A stretch of 64,000 bases of DNA from assembly GCF_000017565.1 (NCBI RefSeq), contig NC_009719.1, forward strand, positions 3,455,001-3,519,000. Reading direction: 5' to 3'. Each line of letters opens with the position of its first letter. Position 1 is the stretch's first letter. This document shows positions 9,992 through 18,700 of this stretch, piece after piece. The notes below the pieces were generated by a model. The model was not told where the DNA came from. It saw only the letters and a program-made list of their open reading frames with translations, and did no database searches. Source of the stretch: Parvibaculum lavamentivorans DS-1 (GTDB lineage Bacteria > Pseudomonadota > Alphaproteobacteria > Parvibaculales > Parvibaculaceae). The position numbers and the translations under genes are program-made.

Positions 9992-10119
9992 ATCTTATAG
10001 GCCAAGGGAAAAGCGCGAAGAAACACTGGCGTCAGCTCACGCTAATTGAGCGCGCAGGCAAAAAAGCAATGGAGATAGGCCCGGCTTCGTTCGGGCGAGT
10101 GCAAACAGCACATCCAATA

Positions 10120-10175
10120 GCAACCCCGCGAGGAACGCCTGACAGGAAACCGGGGCTTCCGTTGAGCGGGGTTGC
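10120..10175. repeat. Perfect 10-bp inverted repeat, 36-base loop
   Basis: GCAACCCCGC (10120-10129) and GCGGGGTTGC (10166-10175) are exact reverse complements. There is no T-run after it on the plus strand, so it is not a standard terminator; it may close the 3' domain of an RNA from the mini-ORF region. Confidence 0.6.
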
Positions 10176-10304
10176 GCCGTAGGGCTCAGCCCTCTTCCCG
10201 GCATTTTCCTTCCTCTTCTTTCTTCACCCTCCCCTTCGCTTTCATTCGGCAGCGCAAGCCGGTTACTTGCGTGCATCATCTTGCATGGTTCTCAGGAGTC
10301 CGCA

Positions 10305-10856
10305 TTGAAGACCTATAGGCCTAACTTCTTTGTCGTCACTGGCGGCCCGGGCGCCGGCAAGACGAGCCTGATAAATGCGCTTGCCGATTACGGCCACCTC
10401 CATGTCGAAGAGGCCGGGCGCAGGATCATCCGTGAACAGAAGCTGTCAGGCGGCAACGCGACGCATGATGGCGACAGGGTCGCCTATCGCGAGCTGATGT
10501 TCGAGCATGCAATCGAGAGCTATCGGAGGATGACTACCGAGACGAGTGTCGTCTTCTTCGACCGGGGGTTTCCGGATCTCGCCGGTTACAGCCGCCTGAT
10601 CGGGGAGAGCGTGCCACCGGATATCGAGCGCGCGATTGCACTTCAGCGGTACAACAACCTGGTCTTCATCGCACCTCCATGGAAGGATATCTATGCGGCC
10701 GACACCGAGCGGCGGCAGGATTTTGCCGAGGGCGTCACCACACACGATGCGATCCGCGATGCCTACCAGCAGGCGGGTTACGAGCTAATCGAATTGCCTA
10801 AAGCAAGTATCGAGAGCCGTGTGGATTTCGTGCTTGCGCGAGCAAATACGCTATGA
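10305..10856 (+). CDS. AAA-type P-loop NTPase (AAA_28, NadR/Ttd14-like)
   Basis: A 183-residue nucleotide-binding protein. The Walker A motif GGPGAGKTS is at about residues 12-20, the hydrophobic strand ending in aspartate VVFFDRGFPD near residue 80 serves as Walker B, and an arginine-rich lid ADTERRQDF lies near 140. The family contains small kinase-like ATPases of mostly unknown substrate. The start is taken as TTG at 10305 because AGGAG lies 6 bases before it; an in-frame TTG at 10281 lacks such a site. Its last 6 bases overlap the converging transporter gene. Confidence 0.78.
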   Translation: MKTYRPNFFVVTGGPGAGKTSLINALADYGHLHVEEAGRRIIREQKLSGGNATHDGDRVAYRELMFEHAIESYRRMTTETSVVFFDRGFPDLAGYSRLIGESVPPDIERAIALQRYNNLVFIAPPWKDIYAADTERRQDFAEGVTTHDAIRDAYQQAGYELIELPKASIESRVDFVLARANTL

Positions 10857-12371
10857 CGCCCCAGCCGGGCTGCGCGCCCAGTCCGGCAACACGCCCGGTT
10901 CGATTTCGAAGACGAGCGGGCCAATGACATAGACCATTCCGACAATCAGAAGCACGAAGGCGACGTTGAGCCACCAGCCCGCTTTGGCCATTTGCGGCAG
11001 GGTGATCCGGCCGCTTCCGAAGACGATGGCGTTGGGCGGCGTGCCGACCGGCATCATGAAAGAACAATTGGCTGCCATGGCGGCCGGAACGAGAAGGAGC
11101 AGCGGGTTCTGGCCGATAAAGATGGCGACCGCCGCGATGACGGGCAGGAAGGTTGCGGCCGTTGCCGTGTTGCTGGTGAGTTCGGTCAGCATCAGGATCA
11201 TGCCGCAGATGAGCGCAACCAGAAGCAGGGTCGGCATTCCGCCTGCACCATCGAACAGGGTGCCGAGATATGCCGCGACACCATGCGCCTCTATGCCTGC
11301 GGCGAGGCTGAGGCCGCCGCCGAAGAGCAGGAAGACATCCCAAGGCGCACGTTTGGCGGTCTGCCAGTCCATCAGGAAGACACCCTTGCGCGCATCAACC
11401 GGCGTGAGGAACAGCAGGAGGCCGCCGAGAAGCGCGATGCCTGTGTCCGACACGAAGGGCAACACCTGCGCTATCAGAGGCTGCGTAACCCAGCCGAGGG
11501 CCGTCAGCGAGAAGATGATGGCGACGGCGATTTCGGGGCGCGTGATAGAGCCGATCTTCGCGCGTTCGGAGGCGATTATGCCTGCCGCGCCAGGCAGGTC
11601 GAGGGACGACAGCTTGAAGATCACCCGCGTCAGCAGGAACCAGGCGAGCGGCACGCCGACGATGACCACGGGCACGCCGACAAGCATCCATTGTCCGAAG
11701 CCGATGTGAAAGCCGTAGGTCTGGCTGAGGAAGGCCGCGAGAAGCGCGTTCGGCGGCGTACCTATCAGCGTGCCCAGACCGCCGATGGTTGCGCTGTAAG
11801 CAACGGCAAGAAGCAGAACCATGGAAAAGACAGCGGCGGCCGCCTTGGCTTTTTCCTCCCGGGCCTGCGCGTCCACGAGTCCGATGACCGAAAGCGCGAT
11901 GGGCAACATCATCAACGCCGTTGCCGTGTTGCTGACCCACATGCTGAGAAACGCTGCCGCAACCATGAAACCGGCGACTATGTGCGTCGGCTTCGTTCCC
12001 ATGAAGGCAATCAGGCCAAGCGCGATCCGCCGATGCAGGTTCCAGCGCTCCATCGCCAGTGCGAGGAGAAAGCCGCCGAAGAAGAGATAGATGATCGGAT
12101 GGGCATAGGGCGCGGCGGCGGCACGAATGTCGACGATGCCCATGAGCGGGAACAGGATCATCGGCAGGAGCGACGTCGCCGGAATGGGGATCGGTTCCGA
12201 AATCCACCAGACGGCCATCAAGGCGGCTACACCGGCTGTGTGCCAGCCGAGCTGGCTCAAGCCCTCAGGGGCGGGAACGACAAAGGTCGTCAGAAGCAGG
12301 GCCGGGCCGAGCAGCCACCCAACGATCTGTCGGCGGCCGAAGCCAACTTTATGCCCTTCCACGCTCTCCAT
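10851..12371 (-). CDS. DASS-family sodium/dicarboxylate symporter (SLC13-type)
   Basis: A 506-residue inner-membrane transporter with 11-12 hydrophobic segments. Both inverted-repeat signature pairs are present: SNTATALMMLP with IGTPPNA in the first half and TSNTATAATFLP with VGTPPNA in the second, the sites that bind sodium and the carboxylates in this family. Likely cargo is succinate, malate, fumarate or another di- or tricarboxylate. It follows the flavin oxidoreductase gene by 14 bases on the same strand, so the two probably form an operon. Confidence 0.9.
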   Translation of the reverse strand: MESVEGHKVGFGRRQIVGWLLGPALLLTTFVVPAPEGLSQLGWHTAGVAALMAVWWISEPIPIPATSLLPMILFPLMGIVDIRAAAAPYAHPIIYLFFGGFLLALAMERWNLHRRIALGLIAFMGTKPTHIVAGFMVAAAFLSMWVSNTATALMMLPIALSVIGLVDAQAREEKAKAAAAVFSMVLLLAVAYSATIGGLGTLIGTPPNALLAAFLSQTYGFHIGFGQWMLVGVPVVIVGVPLAWFLLTRVIFKLSSLDLPGAAGIIASERAKIGSITRPEIAVAIIFSLTALGWVTQPLIAQVLPFVSDTGIALLGGLLLFLTPVDARKGVFLMDWQTAKRAPWDVFLLFGGGLSLAAGIEAHGVAAYLGTLFDGAGGMPTLLLVALICGMILMLTELTSNTATAATFLPVIAAVAIFIGQNPLLLLVPAAMAANCSFMMPVGTPPNAIVFGSGRITLPQMAKAGWWLNVAFVLLIVGMVYVIGPLVFEIEPGVLPDWARSPAGAS

Positions 12372-12385
12372 CGGATCAACCCGTG

Positions 12386-13693
12386 TTACTGGCGCTGAAG
12401 CGCGGCGGCGGTCTTTGCCTCATTCTTCGCGTAGTTCCTGAAAGCGGAGAAGACGCCCATCTTGGGGTCGGGGTCCTTGCCCTCCCCCATGCGCAGAAGC
12501 TGCAGGCAGAACCAGCCCTGCTGTCCCCAGCCATTCATCGCCTTGACGAGATTGAACCGGCTGTGCGGACCCAGAATGCCCGGACCGATGCGGAGCGTCT
12601 TTTCATAGGCGGGTGTTGCCTGTGCGGCGCCGGAGAGAAGCATGGCGGGAATGGCCGGGTCGACGCAGAGGGGGCGCGCGAGGCCGACGACGTCGATAGT
12701 GCCGGATTTCAAGGCAGCGTTCATGCCTGCCAGCGTCCTGAAGCCACCGGTGACCATCAGCGGCATCGTTACCGCGGCGCGGATGTCTTTCGCATATTCG
12801 AGGAAGTAGGCCTCGCGCGCTATCGTGCTTTCCTTGCGCGTTTCGGATTTCTCCGGATGAAGCGTCATATCGTCGAGGCCTACCAGGCGCGGCTGCTCAT
12901 AGGTGCCGCCGGAAATTTCCAGCAAGTCGAGACCCTCGGCGTTGAGCCATGCCGCAACCCGGATCGCATCTTCATGGCTGAAGCCGCCGCGCTGGAAGTC
13001 GGCGGAATTGAGTTTCACGGAGATGGGGAAGTCGGCGCCGACAGCGGCGCGTATCGCACGCACTACCTCCAGCAGAAGGCGTGCACGATTTTCCAGACTG
13101 CCACCCCATTCATCGGTGCGGACATTCACATCAGGTGAGAGGAATTCGGAAATCAGGTAGCCATGCGCGCCATGCACCTGAATGCCGGTGAAGCCGGTGT
13201 CGCGGGCGACAGTGGCCGCGAATGCGAAGCGGCGGATAACATTTTCGATTTCAGCGCCCGTCATCGCGCGCGGCGTTCCAAACTGTCCGCCCGGCATCGC
13301 GAGTGGCGTTGCAGAGGGCGCAAGCGGCTCCTTGTTGACGGATGCGGGCGTCTGGCGTCCTGCATGCGAAATCTGCATCCAGAGATGCGTATCGTTCACC
13401 GTTCCCGCTTTCGCATAATTGCGAAGCGCCGCGATGGCCTCATTCGATTGCGGACCGTCAATGGCCACATTGCCGGGGCGCTCCATGCAGCGCCGGTCGA
13501 TCTGCACATTGCCGGTGAGAAGCATTCCGGCGCCGCCCTCCGCCCAGCGGCGGTAGAGCCGGGCGTGTCCCTCGGTCGCGCGGTTCAGGGAGTCGCCCAG
13601 CCCCTCGGTCATGGCTCCCTTGGCGATCCGGTTCTTCAGCGTGGCGCCGCAAGGCAGCGTCAGCGGCGACGAGATATCGACATTATCAAACAT
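12386..13693 (-). CDS. NADH:flavin oxidoreductase, Old Yellow Enzyme family
   Basis: A 435-residue FMN-dependent TIM barrel. Motifs include LKNRIAKGAMTEG at the N-terminus, the paired residues in WMQISHAGRQT, the HGAHGYLISEFLSP strand with the catalytic His pair and FMN contacts, and the phosphate-binding VTGGFRT near the end. It lacks the C-terminal Fe-S/FAD half of 2,4-dienoyl-CoA reductase. The family reduces activated C=C bonds and nitro or nitrate ester groups. The ATG at 13693 gives the usual N-terminus; the open frame extends to 13798. It is divergent from the haem N-oxygenase gene across 134 bases and leads into the DASS transporter gene. Confidence 0.88.
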   Translation of the reverse strand: MFDNVDISSPLTLPCGATLKNRIAKGAMTEGLGDSLNRATEGHARLYRRWAEGGAGMLLTGNVQIDRRCMERPGNVAIDGPQSNEAIAALRNYAKAGTVNDTHLWMQISHAGRQTPASVNKEPLAPSATPLAMPGGQFGTPRAMTGAEIENVIRRFAFAATVARDTGFTGIQVHGAHGYLISEFLSPDVNVRTDEWGGSLENRARLLLEVVRAIRAAVGADFPISVKLNSADFQRGGFSHEDAIRVAAWLNAEGLDLLEISGGTYEQPRLVGLDDMTLHPEKSETRKESTIAREAYFLEYAKDIRAAVTMPLMVTGGFRTLAGMNAALKSGTIDVVGLARPLCVDPAIPAMLLSGAAQATPAYEKTLRIGPGILGPHSRFNLVKAMNGWGQQGWFCLQLLRMGEGKDPDPKMGVFSAFRNYAKNEAKTAAALQRQ

Positions 13694-13827
13694 GGGGTTC
13701 CCATAAGCCTGCCAGGTTTTTTGCGACTTTGACACAAGCCGGGCGCGGCGCCAACGGAACCCTTCCGGGGAGGTGTCCGTTGTATGGCCACGAGACAATT
13801 CTCGATCTCACAATTTTTGGTGATGCC

Positions 13828-14484
13828 ATGACGCAAGGCAAACATAGCCTCTGCGAGGAGTTTCGCGCCTTCGTTCGACAAACCGAGTTCCCCTGTGTGG
13901 GGGCGAAATCCGCCTTGTCCCGGGATCAGCTGGTGCTGATGACGGCGGCGGACATAAGGTGCCCCGCAGACGACCGGAAAATTGTCGACGGGATATATGC
14001 TTTTCTGCGTGAACATGAAGCGCGGCCCCGCCTTTTCACGAGCTTCGCCGTGGTCTTTCAGGGGCCGCAAGATCTTGGCGAGATGCAATTTGAACAGCAT
14101 CTCTGGGAGCGGTTAAGTGCGCTGCACAAGCTTGACGCTGAAGATTTTGCGTGGAGCGACGAGGTGAGCGCCGATCCGAACTCTCCCGACTTCGGCTTCA
14201 GCCTTGGAGGACATGCGTTTTTTATTGTCGGCCTGCACCCGGGTTCCAGCCGGACCGCGAGACGGCTTCCGCATCCGGCAATCGTGTTCAACCTGCACGA
14301 ACAGTTTCAAAATCTCCGCCAGAACGGGCAATATAATCGCATTAAGGAAACCATCATTCATCGCGATGCAAAACTGGATGGAGCGCCGAACCCCATGATC
14401 GCCGAACACGGCACTGTGAGCGAAGCGCGGCAATATAGCGGGCGTCCCGTCAGCGGGCGTTGGCGCTGCCCCTTTGCGCGCTGA
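13828..14484 (+). CDS. YqcI/YcgG family haem-dependent N-oxygenase (GntA/RohS-like)
   Basis: A 218-residue full-length member of the YqcI/YcgG family, whose characterised members are haem enzymes that oxidise nitrogen: GntA hydroxylates a guanidine nitrogen in guanitoxin synthesis and RohS converts 2-aminoimidazole to 2-nitroimidazole. Family hallmarks seen: FPCVGAKSA (22-29), a WERLSALHKLD segment (93-103), SADPNSPDFGFSLGGHAFF (114-132), GLHPGSSRTARR (135-146), VFNLHEQF (153-160), and the C-terminal NPMIAEHGT, SEARQYSGR and WRCPF. The ATG at 13828 is the likely start although the frame opens at 13729. The stop shares a base with the next gene's ATG (TGATG), so the two are translationally coupled. 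The substrate is unknown. Confidence 0.85.
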   Translation: MTQGKHSLCEEFRAFVRQTEFPCVGAKSALSRDQLVLMTAADIRCPADDRKIVDGIYAFLREHEARPRLFTSFAVVFQGPQDLGEMQFEQHLWERLSALHKLDAEDFAWSDEVSADPNSPDFGFSLGGHAFFIVGLHPGSSRTARRLPHPAIVFNLHEQFQNLRQNGQYNRIKETIIHRDAKLDGAPNPMIAEHGTVSEARQYSGRPVSGRWRCPFAR

Positions 14485-15080
14485 TGAGCGAGATAAAGCG
14501 CATACCGCCCCGGTCTGGCGTAGCATTCGTATTGCCACGGGGAGCGCGTCTCAAGGTGACGGATCCACAGGGAGAACAGGTGGCCGACCTCGTTGCCTAC
14601 AACAGGGATGACACCGGCGAGGTGTTGTCGAACGGGCGGACACTCGATTACCTGAGCAAGATTTATCTGACAGCCGGCGACCCCGTCTATTCCAACCGCA
14701 GCCGCATCATGTTCGAGATCGTGGAAGACAAGGTCGGACGGCACGACTTCCTGCTGACGCCCTGCTCCGCCGACACATTCCGCATCATCTATGGGGATAA
14801 AAATCCTCACCGCGGCTGCTTCGGCAATCTCGCAGAGGCGCTCGCTCCCTATGGGATCGGGCCGGACCGGATACCGACGGCTTTCAATATATTCATGAAT
14901 GTGCCCATCGATTCCGAAACCGGCGTGCTGAAAGTCGAGCCGCCGCTGAGCCGCGCGGGCGATTATCTCGTGATCGAGGCGAAAATGGACATCATCGTCG
15001 GGCTTACGGCCTGTTCCGCGGAACAGTCCAACAACTATGCCTTCAAGCCAATCGACTACGAGATTACCGAAGCCGATTAA
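14484..15080 (+). CDS. DUF1989 urea carboxylase-associated protein (CgdA/CgdB-like)
   Basis: A 198-residue DUF1989 protein. Characterised relatives CgdA and CgdB form carboxyguanidine deiminase in guanidine degradation; the family is otherwise labelled urea carboxylase-associated. Conserved features: QVADLVAYN (32-40), SNGRTLDYL (49-57), the HDFLLTPCSADT stretch with Cys94, HRGCFGNL with Cys112, FNIFMNV (134-140) and a late Cys177 in LTACSAEQ. These Cys/His positions are candidate metal ligands by family analogy. Neither urea carboxylase nor a second DUF1989 gene is nearby; the only partner is the haem N-oxygenase whose stop overlaps this ATG. The earlier TTG at 14460 is less likely. Confidence 0.85.
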   Translation: MSEIKRIPPRSGVAFVLPRGARLKVTDPQGEQVADLVAYNRDDTGEVLSNGRTLDYLSKIYLTAGDPVYSNRSRIMFEIVEDKVGRHDFLLTPCSADTFRIIYGDKNPHRGCFGNLAEALAPYGIGPDRIPTAFNIFMNVPIDSETGVLKVEPPLSRAGDYLVIEAKMDIIVGLTACSAEQSNNYAFKPIDYEITEAD

Positions 15081-15182
15081 GCTGGCCTCACGGCAGCTGG
15101 AATGGCAAAAGTCGCAAGATTGGCGCAGCCTCTTCCGCGCCCTACAATCGCGATTGATTCTCCCACATAAAGTTTCGAGCCC

Positions 15183-17222
15183 ATGGCCGCCCGCAAGACG
15201 AGCAAATCCGACGATACAGACGACCTTTTTGCCGCCGCTCCGAAGGCGGCAAAACCTGCGAGAGCTCCGAAAGGGGCGCCGCGGGACGATGGCACCTATT
15301 CCGCGAAGGATATCGAGGTTCTGGAGGGGCTTGAGCCCGTGCGGCGGCGGCCGGGCATGTATATCGGCGGCACCGACGAGAAGGCATTGCATCACCTTTT
15401 CGCGGAAGTGCTCGACAACTCCATGGACGAGGCCGTTGCCGGCCATGCCAACTGGATTGAAGTCACGGTGTCGGAGGATGGAAGCCTGACCGTCGCGGAT
15501 AACGGTCGCGGTATTCCCGTGGACCCGCATCCGAAGTTCAAGAACAAGTCGGCGCTGGAAGTCATTCTCACGACACTCCACTCCGGCGGGAAGTTCGGCG
15601 GCAAGGCCTATGAGACATCGGGCGGCCTGCACGGCGTCGGTGTATCGGTGGTGAACGCGCTGTCGGACCGTTTCGAGGTCGAGGTCGCACGCGACCAGAC
15701 ACTTTACACGCAGAGCTACGCTCGCGGCGTACCAACAACCAAGCTCACGGACAAGGGGCGCACTCAGAACCGCCGCGGAACGAAAATTACGTTCCATCCG
15801 GATGCCGACATCTTCGGCAAAGGCGCGCATTTCATTCCCAAGCGTCTCTACAAGATGGCACGTTCCAAAGCCTATCTTTTCGGCGGCGTCGAAATCCGCT
15901 GGAACTGCGCGCCATCGCTCATCGGCGAGAAGGACGATACGCCGGTAAATGATGTGCTGCATTTCCCGGGCGGTCTCGTCGATTACCTCAAGGCATCGAT
16001 CAACGGCTACGACACGGTAACGGCGGAACCCTTTACCGGAAAAGTCTCGCGGGCGGGAAGCCATGGCTCGGTGGAATGGGCAATCGCCTGGTTTGGCGGC
16101 GGTGACGGATTTCTCAACTCCTATTGCAACACCGTGCCCACGGCTGAGGGCGGTACACACGAAGCGGGACTGCGCGCGGCACTGACCAAAGGCCTGAAGG
16201 CCTATGCAGATATGGTGGGCAACAAGAAGGCGGCACAGATACAAGCCGAAGATGTTCTCGGGACAGCCGGCGCCATGCTTTCAGTGTTCATTCGCGAACC
16301 CGAATTCCAGGGGCAGACGAAGGAAAAACTGGCGAGCGCGGAAGCGCAGCGTTTGGTCGAGCGGGCCATCGGCGACCATTTCGACCATTGGCTTACAGCC
16401 GCACCTCAACAGGCAAACAAGCTGCTCGACTGGGTGATCGATCGCGCCGACGACCGGCTTCGCCGGCGGCAAGAGAAGGACGTGGCACGCAAGAGCGCAA
16501 CGCGGAAACTGCGCCTGCCGGGCAAGCTTGCCGATTGCAGTCAGTCGGCTGCTGACGGATCGGAGATATTTCTCGTCGAAGGTGACAGCGCCGGCGGCTC
16601 GGCAAAGCAGGCGCGCGACCGCGCAAGCCAGGCGATCCTGCCTCTACGGGGCAAGATATTGAACGTGGCAAGCGCAAGCGGAGCGAAACTCGCGCAGAGC
16701 CAGCAGATTTCCGACCTCATTCAGGCGCTAGGCGTCCGCACGGGATCGCATTACCGGCAGGCCGACCTCCGCTATGACAAGGTCATCATCATGACCGACG
16801 CCGACGTGGACGGAGCACACATAGCCTCGCTTCTTATTACATTCTTCTATCGCGAGCTTCCGGAGCTTATTCGAGAGGGACATCTCTATATGGCGGTGCC
16901 GCCGCTCTACAAGCTGACGCAAGGCGGCAAGACCCTCTATGCTCGTGACGATGCGCACAAGGACGAACTGCTCAAGGCGGAGTTTTCCGGTCGCGGCAAG
17001 GTTGAGATCAGCCGCTTCAAAGGGCTTGGCGAAATGATGCCCGCTCAGTTGAAGGAGACGACCATGGCGCGCGGCAAGCGAACGCTGATGCGAGTGGTTG
17101 TTCCCGAAGCTGAAGCGAAAGAGACGAGCGGTGCCATCGAGCGGTTGATGGGAAACAAACCGGAGCTCCGTTTCCAGTTCATCCAAGAGCATGCGGCTTT
17201 CGCTCACGATCTCGACATCTAG
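15183..17222 (+). CDS. parE: DNA topoisomerase IV subunit B
   Basis: The 679-residue ATPase subunit of topoisomerase IV, which decatenates daughter chromosomes with ParC. Order of domains: a charged alanine-rich N-terminal extension (1-40), GHKL ATPase with LEPVRRRPGMYIG, EVLDNSMDEA and the GGLHGVGVSVVNALS lid, transducer, and TOPRIM with EGDSAGGSAKQARDR near residue 465 and the metal-binding DADVDGAHI near 540. The length and the ParE-type C-terminus favour ParE over GyrB. ParC is not in the window. Its stop overlaps the converging histidine kinase gene by 4 bases. Confidence 0.93.
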   Translation: MAARKTSKSDDTDDLFAAAPKAAKPARAPKGAPRDDGTYSAKDIEVLEGLEPVRRRPGMYIGGTDEKALHHLFAEVLDNSMDEAVAGHANWIEVTVSEDGSLTVADNGRGIPVDPHPKFKNKSALEVILTTLHSGGKFGGKAYETSGGLHGVGVSVVNALSDRFEVEVARDQTLYTQSYARGVPTTKLTDKGRTQNRRGTKITFHPDADIFGKGAHFIPKRLYKMARSKAYLFGGVEIRWNCAPSLIGEKDDTPVNDVLHFPGGLVDYLKASINGYDTVTAEPFTGKVSRAGSHGSVEWAIAWFGGGDGFLNSYCNTVPTAEGGTHEAGLRAALTKGLKAYADMVGNKKAAQIQAEDVLGTAGAMLSVFIREPEFQGQTKEKLASAEAQRLVERAIGDHFDHWLTAAPQQANKLLDWVIDRADDRLRRRQEKDVARKSATRKLRLPGKLADCSQSAADGSEIFLVEGDSAGGSAKQARDRASQAILPLRGKILNVASASGAKLAQSQQISDLIQALGVRTGSHYRQADLRYDKVIIMTDADVDGAHIASLLITFFYRELPELIREGHLYMAVPPLYKLTQGGKTLYARDDAHKDELLKAEFSGRGKVEISRFKGLGEMMPAQLKETTMARGKRTLMRVVVPEAEAKETSGAIERLMGNKPELRFQFIQEHAAFAHDLDI

Positions 17223-18352
17223 CCGGTTTGCCGCGCACCAGCCAAAGGTACTGCTTTCTCCGAAGTTCGCAAAACGCGGCCGGAGGGGAAGACGAGCGTA
17301 ACTGTTGTGCCCTTGCCCACCATGCTGCGCACCATTAGCCGGCCGCCATGCATATCCATCATCGCCTTGGCCAGCGGCAGCCCCAAGCCCGTACCGGGGT
17401 GTTTGCGCGACAAGGCGCTGCCGGATTGTCCGAAAGGTGTCAATGCCACCTTCACTTCGTCCGGCGACATACCAATGCCGGTATCCGATATCGAGACTAC
17501 AAGATTGCCGTTCGGTCGATGTTCAGCAGCGACAGTTACCGAACCTCCGCGTTCCGTGAACTTGATTGCATTCGAAAGAACGTTGATGAGGACCTGCCTC
17601 ACCATACGCTCAACCCCTACCAGATAAGCCGATGTTTCGGCGGCTGCCGTGGAGAGACTTATCTCCTGACGCTCCGCAAGAGAACGCACCATACGCTCGG
17701 CACAATCGATCGCCGACCGAACCGAGAACTCGGCCTCCTGCTCCATCGTTCCGTGACCGGCGTCGATTTTGGCGAGATCGAGTATGTCATTGATAATAGA
17801 AAGAAGGTGAATGCCGCTCTCGTTTATATCCTTCGCATAGTCCTGGTAACGGGAATTGCCAACCGACCCAAAACGCTGAAATCGAATTATGTCGGAAAAG
17901 CCAATGATGGCATTGAGCGGCGTACGCAGCTCATGGCTCATATTCGCCAGAAAATTCGATTTGGCCTCATTGGCACGCTCGGCATTGTCAAAGGCCCATG
18001 CCAGACGTTCTGTCATCTTGCGCAGCGTACGGCGCGACGTTTTCAGTTCACGGATGATGAACTGCGAATAGATAATGATTGGAAACCCGACAAGTATCGT
18101 AACGATCACCGTCGAGATCACAATCTGGCCCGTGAAATCGATAAGACCAATTCGGCTCAGTATCCAATTTAAGCCCAGGGCCATAATTACGGCAGCAGCC
18201 GTCAGGAGCGCGCTCGTCGTCCATGCAGAAAGCCGCCCGAGGAGGCGATCGACGGCAGACAGCACTCCGCCTCGCCGTTGCCCCTTCCCGGCTGCCCCAA
18301 AGGCCTCCGCCAGCGCGCCGCGTTCAGTTTTGGATGCGTGCTCGTAGGTCAT
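17219..18352 (-). CDS. Membrane sensor histidine kinase
   Basis: A 377-residue kinase with two membrane segments (about 45-68 and 76-98), a short coiled linker, a HisKA domain with phosphorylated His140 in MSHELRTPLNAIIGFSD, and an HATPase domain with N-box NVLSNAIKFTE, G1 DTGIGM and G2 GTGLGLPLAKAM. There is almost no periplasmic loop, so it probably senses a signal in the membrane or cytoplasm. It resembles PleC/DivJ-type kinases only in the catalytic core. No response regulator is adjacent, so it is an orphan. ATG start is clear. Confidence 0.9.
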   Translation of the reverse strand: MTYEHASKTERGALAEAFGAAGKGQRRGGVLSAVDRLLGRLSAWTTSALLTAAAVIMALGLNWILSRIGLIDFTGQIVISTVIVTILVGFPIIIYSQFIIRELKTSRRTLRKMTERLAWAFDNAERANEAKSNFLANMSHELRTPLNAIIGFSDIIRFQRFGSVGNSRYQDYAKDINESGIHLLSIINDILDLAKIDAGHGTMEQEAEFSVRSAIDCAERMVRSLAERQEISLSTAAAETSAYLVGVERMVRQVLINVLSNAIKFTERGGSVTVAAEHRPNGNLVVSISDTGIGMSPDEVKVALTPFGQSGSALSRKHPGTGLGLPLAKAMMDMHGGRLMVRSMVGKGTTVTLVFPSGRVLRTSEKAVPLAGARQTG

Positions 18353-18700
18353 GTTGAAAGGACCTTGCCGTCCCTTGTTGTTTCCGAAGAGTGCACGACA
18401 AGCATTAACTTTCGGAAAACCGCTGCCCCTCTCGCGGCCAAGAGTGCTTCCTTCGCCATATGCGGGCTTTTTGGGCCATAAACCGCCTCCTCCTCCCGGC
18501 CCCGGCGCCGTCGCAACGGCCGTTCAGTTGACAATTTGTCGATAATCCCTATGTTCCGCGCATACTTGCGGATCGGCGCGACCGCGGAACAACGCGCCAA
18601 GAGCTGCTCCCCCTCCCGATCCGTCGCGGAGGTTCCCGTCCACGGCCCTGAAAGTGGGCCACCCGCGGGCAGCACATCAACGGTGTATAGGGCTTCCTGA
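18353..18700. other. Divergent control region and leader of the DEAD-box gene
   Basis: A 348-base gap between a histidine kinase and a helicase gene pointing apart. It contains the sigma-70 promoter at 18528-18555 and a GC-rich leader of about 140 bases with local stems such as GGCCCtgaaaGTGGGCC near 18640. Open frames across it look like chance. No second promoter was clear for the kinase. Confidence 0.5.
18528..18555 (+). promoter_or_regulatory. Sigma-70 promoter of the DEAD-box helicase gene
   Basis: A perfect -35 TTGACA (18528-18533) is followed after 16 bases by TATGTT (18550-18555). This gives a 5' leader of about 140 bases, long for this compact genome; DEAD-box helicase genes often carry such leaders for cold or autoregulation. 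Confidence 0.55.

Larger units (their letters stand above)
9740..10304. other. Gene-poor region with mini-ORFs and hairpins
   Basis: About 565 bases with no recognisable protein family on either strand. It contains a weak promoter-like pair (TTGACC at 9833, 18 bases, TAGCCT), a strong ribosome site GGAGGAGG near 9882, two abutting mini-ORFs (9896-9991), a third overlapping frame of 69 codons starting inside the second (9973-10182), and several stems: GCTCA/TGAGC near 10033-10050, GCCCG/CGGGC near 10079-10095, and a perfect 10-bp stem 10120-10129 / 10166-10175. The last 100 bases are pyrimidine-rich. It could be a structured regulatory or dual-function RNA; I could not match it to tmRNA, RNase P RNA, SRP RNA or 6S RNA. 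Confidence 0.5.

Noticed and set aside
9833..10182. Match to tmRNA, RNase P RNA, SRP RNA or 6S RNA
   Set aside because: None of the conserved cores of these RNAs (for example the RNase P P4 region or the SRP tetraloop) was seen on either strand.
10037..10279. 80-codon minus-strand ORF in the mini-ORF region
   Set aside because: No family likeness, low-complexity start, and no ribosome site; the plus-strand mini-ORFs have a far better one.
14460..14484. TTG start at 14460 for the DUF1989 gene
   Set aside because: ATG at 14484 overlaps the upstream stop by one base, the common coupled arrangement, and gives the usual N-terminus.
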